This document shows positions 14,188 to 15,459 of a stretch of 15,459 nucleotides of DNA, one piece after another (the stretch's first letter is position 1; the number at the start of each line of letters is the position of its first letter). The notes beneath the pieces are model-generated. The model did not search any database, was not told the origin of the DNA, and was given only the letters and a program-made list of their open reading frames with translations. Made by a program: the position numbers and the translations under genes. The stretch spans positions 1-15,459 of the forward strand of contig JAOZIG010000340.1 of NCBI GenBank assembly GCA_026014515.1, in the 5' to 3' direction. The DNA is from Candidatus Bathyarchaeota archaeon. Lineage in GTDB: Archaea; Thermoproteota; Bathyarchaeia; TCS64.

Positions 14188-14658
14188 TTAGGCGTCTACA
14201 ACTGTGATCATTAGACCAGTAGTGTCTTGCCATAGAGTAGCAGTTAGGGCAGATGCACTTGAAGCATCGATTTCAATAGTCCAAACACCTGAGGCTCCAA
14301 GAGCCGTGCATGCTGTATACTCTAAGTATCCGTCAGCTACAGAGTGAGTTCCACCAGTGCCTGTGGTTACTGTAACATCAGTTGATGGAGTAACACCTGT
14401 GAGGTCTGCTCCTTGAAGTGTAATGAATATGTCGAAGTTCTCAGTTTGACCAGTCATTGTGATCATTATTTTCATTTGATCCAAGTCACCGGATTTGGGT
14501 ATTGCTTTAACTTTTGTGACAGTTCCAGTTGCTCCAGTAGCACTTACTGAATAAACCGCTGAGTCAACATTCAAGCCAGTGTTATACTGGAATGCTAAGG
14601 TTGTTACGATTCCCATTCCTATTAGGAGGAGGATTCCTAATGCGTATTGTTTTTTCAT
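14188..14658 (-). CDS. Small exported beta-rich protein, paralogue 1 (TasA/pilin-like candidate)
   Basis: A 156-residue protein with a signal peptide: MKKQY, a hydrophobic core (6-20) and a likely cut after TLA (21-22) before FQYNTG. The mature part is rich in Thr, Val, Ser and Gly with alternating hydrophobic residues, typical of a beta sandwich, and has one Cys (117). It aligns without gaps to the other small exported protein over the first 50 residues (MKKQY, VTTxAFQ, YSV, TVTxVK). The signal peptidase gene follows, then the Cys-motif and Ig-domain genes. By analogy with TasA and archaeal bundling pilins it could be a fibre subunit; no motif proves that. Upstream lie a weak TATA element and GTTAAC/GTTTAC motifs. 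Confidence 0.82.
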   Translation of the reverse strand: MKKQYALGILLLIGMGIVTTLAFQYNTGLNVDSAVYSVSATGATGTVTKVKAIPKSGDLDQMKIMITMTGQTENFDIFITLQGADLTGVTPSTDVTVTTGTGGTHSVADGYLEYTACTALGASGVWTIEIDASSASALTATLWQDTTGLMITVVDA

Positions 14659-14696
14659 TTTTGTTCAAACGAATAATCTCATCAGATAGTATTCAA

Positions 14697-14706
14697 TGTA
14701 TAGTGG
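14697..14706 (-). promoter_or_regulatory. Weak TATA-like element for paralogue 1
   Basis: The minus strand reads CCACTATACA. Transcription would begin near 14676, about 18 bases before the ATG at 14658. The match is weak, but the position agrees with motif sites just upstream of it. Confidence 0.3.
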
Positions 14707-14725
14707 AAATGTAACGTATCGATTG

Positions 14726-14792
14726 GTTAACGTTTAGTTTACTCTGTGTTAACATATGTAAACAGCATAATATATTAACATATATTTGTTAA
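14726..14792. repeat. Cluster of GTTAAC/GTTTAC half-sites upstream of paralogue 1
   Basis: GTTAAC occurs at 14726-14731 and 14748-14753, GTTTAC at 14737-14742 and its reverse complement GTAAAC at 14758-14763. An exact inverted repeat, TTAACA (14775-14780) and TGTTAA (14787-14792), follows. All lie upstream of the presumed TATA element, where an activator would bind. The rest of the 14659-14909 spacer is AT-rich with no gene-like frame. Confidence 0.45.
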
Positions 14793-14909
14793 TTTAATGA
14801 TATTTTATAGAGAAAATTCATCCATAAATTGAATATGTTTTTAATTTAAATAAGTCAAACATTGTAAATAGATTGGATAAAATAATCCGATTTCAAGAAA
14901 TAATACGAA

Positions 14910-15368
14910 TTATATGGCATCTGCGATGGTTATCAACACACCATCAATATCTACCCATATACTTGTTTTTTCGAGCATAATTTGCAAGTTAGCAGTAGTT
15001 CCAGACGCAGTGTAAGTTGTTTCATAATATCCTTGTAAATAAACTTCATTTCCATTTGCAGCAGGACTTACTAAAGTGGGACTAGTTAGATCATAATATC
15101 CATTTGTACCAGCTGTGTCAGAAAGCTCTACACCTATAGCATATTTTTGTCCACTCACCATGCCACCCAATCCTAGAGTAATCAGAACACGGTCTCCACC
15201 GCTGCTTGGCCTTATTTTTACAGAGGTCACTGTTGCATCGGTTTCGTCTGAGATTACCGAGTAAGCATCAGGTATGTACGATGTGGGAGTTGTTAGTTGG
15301 AAGGCCATGGTGGTTACCACGCCGAATGCCATTACAAGTAAAAGTACCATGACGTACTGCTTTTTCAT
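14910..15368 (-). CDS. Small exported beta-rich protein, paralogue 2 (TasA/pilin-like candidate)
   Basis: A 152-residue protein counted from the ATG at 15368. A TTG three codons upstream is rejected because the ATG start gives the same MKKQY beginning as the neighbouring paralogue. The signal peptide core (6-20) ends TTMA before FQLTTP. The mature protein has the same beta-rich Thr/Ser/Gly make-up, shares YSV (36-38), TVTxVK (46-51) and a C-terminal LITIADA resembling MITVVDA, and has no cysteine. It is a tandem duplicate that has diverged strongly after the first third. The coding region is more AT-rich than paralogue 1. It probably has its own promoter and motif site. The two could be major and minor subunits of one fibre; this is inference. 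Confidence 0.82.
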   Translation of the reverse strand: MKKQYVMVLLLVMAFGVVTTMAFQLTTPTSYIPDAYSVISDETDATVTSVKIRPSSGGDRVLITLGLGGMVSGQKYAIGVELSDTAGTNGYYDLTSPTLVSPAANGNEVYLQGYYETTYTASGTTANLQIMLEKTSIWVDIDGVLITIADAI

Positions 15369-15413
15369 TATTATCAAGGGAGTAGTGTGGGTAGTTGGTT
15401 ATAGACGTATTGA

Positions 15414-15423
15414 CATAATAAAG
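15414..15423 (-). promoter_or_regulatory. TATA-like element for paralogue 2
   Basis: The minus strand reads CTTTATTATG. Transcription would begin near 15392, about 24 bases before the ATG at 15368. A second candidate, GTCTATAACC (15398-15407), would start near 15376. Confidence 0.35.
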
Positions 15424-15434
15424 AGTTTTCAACT

Positions 15435-15451
15435 GTTTACGCATTGTTAAC
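15435..15451. repeat. GTTTAC/GTTAAC pair upstream of paralogue 2
   Basis: GTTTAC (15435-15440) and GTTAAC (15446-15451) are separated by five bases and lie about 12 bases upstream of the TATA-like element. In the paralogue 1 spacer the same two words also occur five bases apart (14726-14742), in the other order. The window ends eight bases later, so the full site may extend beyond it. Confidence 0.4.
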
Positions 15452-15459
15452 TCTTGGTA

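Noticed and set aside
14188..15368. Small exported proteins as type IV (class III) pilins
   Set aside because: The signal is a short basic start with a hydrophobic core and an A-type cleavage site, not a charged/Gly prepilin peptidase site ahead of a long N-terminal helix.

Overview
The window looks archaeal. It has a Hel308-type DNA helicase, the archaeal form of S-adenosylmethionine synthetase, a Trm5/Taw2-class tRNA methyltransferase-family protein, an ER-type (Ser-His-Asp) signal peptidase I, a KaiC/RAD55-like ATPase and TATA-box-like promoters. GTG and TTG starts are common, with either clear GGTGA/GAGGAG ribosome sites or short leaders. I cannot fix the phylum from sequence alone; a TACK (Bathyarchaeia-like) or Asgard lineage would fit. 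No rRNA, tRNA, CRISPR array, transposase or integrase was found.

Left part (1-4708, plus strand): the 3' end of a CinA-type gene, hel308, a small EVE/PUA-like protein and an asparagine-synthetase-like protein whose glutaminase domain lacks its catalytic cysteine. The last three are closely spaced and probably co-transcribed. The middle of hel308 (about 1181-2520) is much more AT-rich than its two ends.

Middle part (4695-10539): metK on the minus strand overlaps the previous gene tail to tail. A small two-helix membrane protein with an acidic tail diverges from it. Next come a four-helix membrane protein with two zinc ribbons, a Trm5-like protein translated behind a nine-cysteine protein, an orphan response regulator paired with a NitrOD5-like protein, and a ribbon-helix-helix regulator overlapping a KaiC-like ATPase.

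Right part (10541-15368, all minus strand): a surface and secretion locus. In transcription order it holds two paralogous small exported proteins, a signal peptidase I with a membrane extension, a cysteine-motif protein coupled to it by an ATGA overlap, and a membrane-anchored protein of tandem invasin-like Ig domains. The layout resembles TasA/SipW systems of Bacillus and the archaeal bundling pili of Pyrobaculum, and is the best candidate for an undescribed system here. GTTAAC/GTTTAC motifs lie upstream of both small exported genes.

Two patterns cut across genes. Synonymous base choice alternates within single genes between A/C-rich and G/T-rich patches. All three convergent gene pairs overlap or are one base apart.
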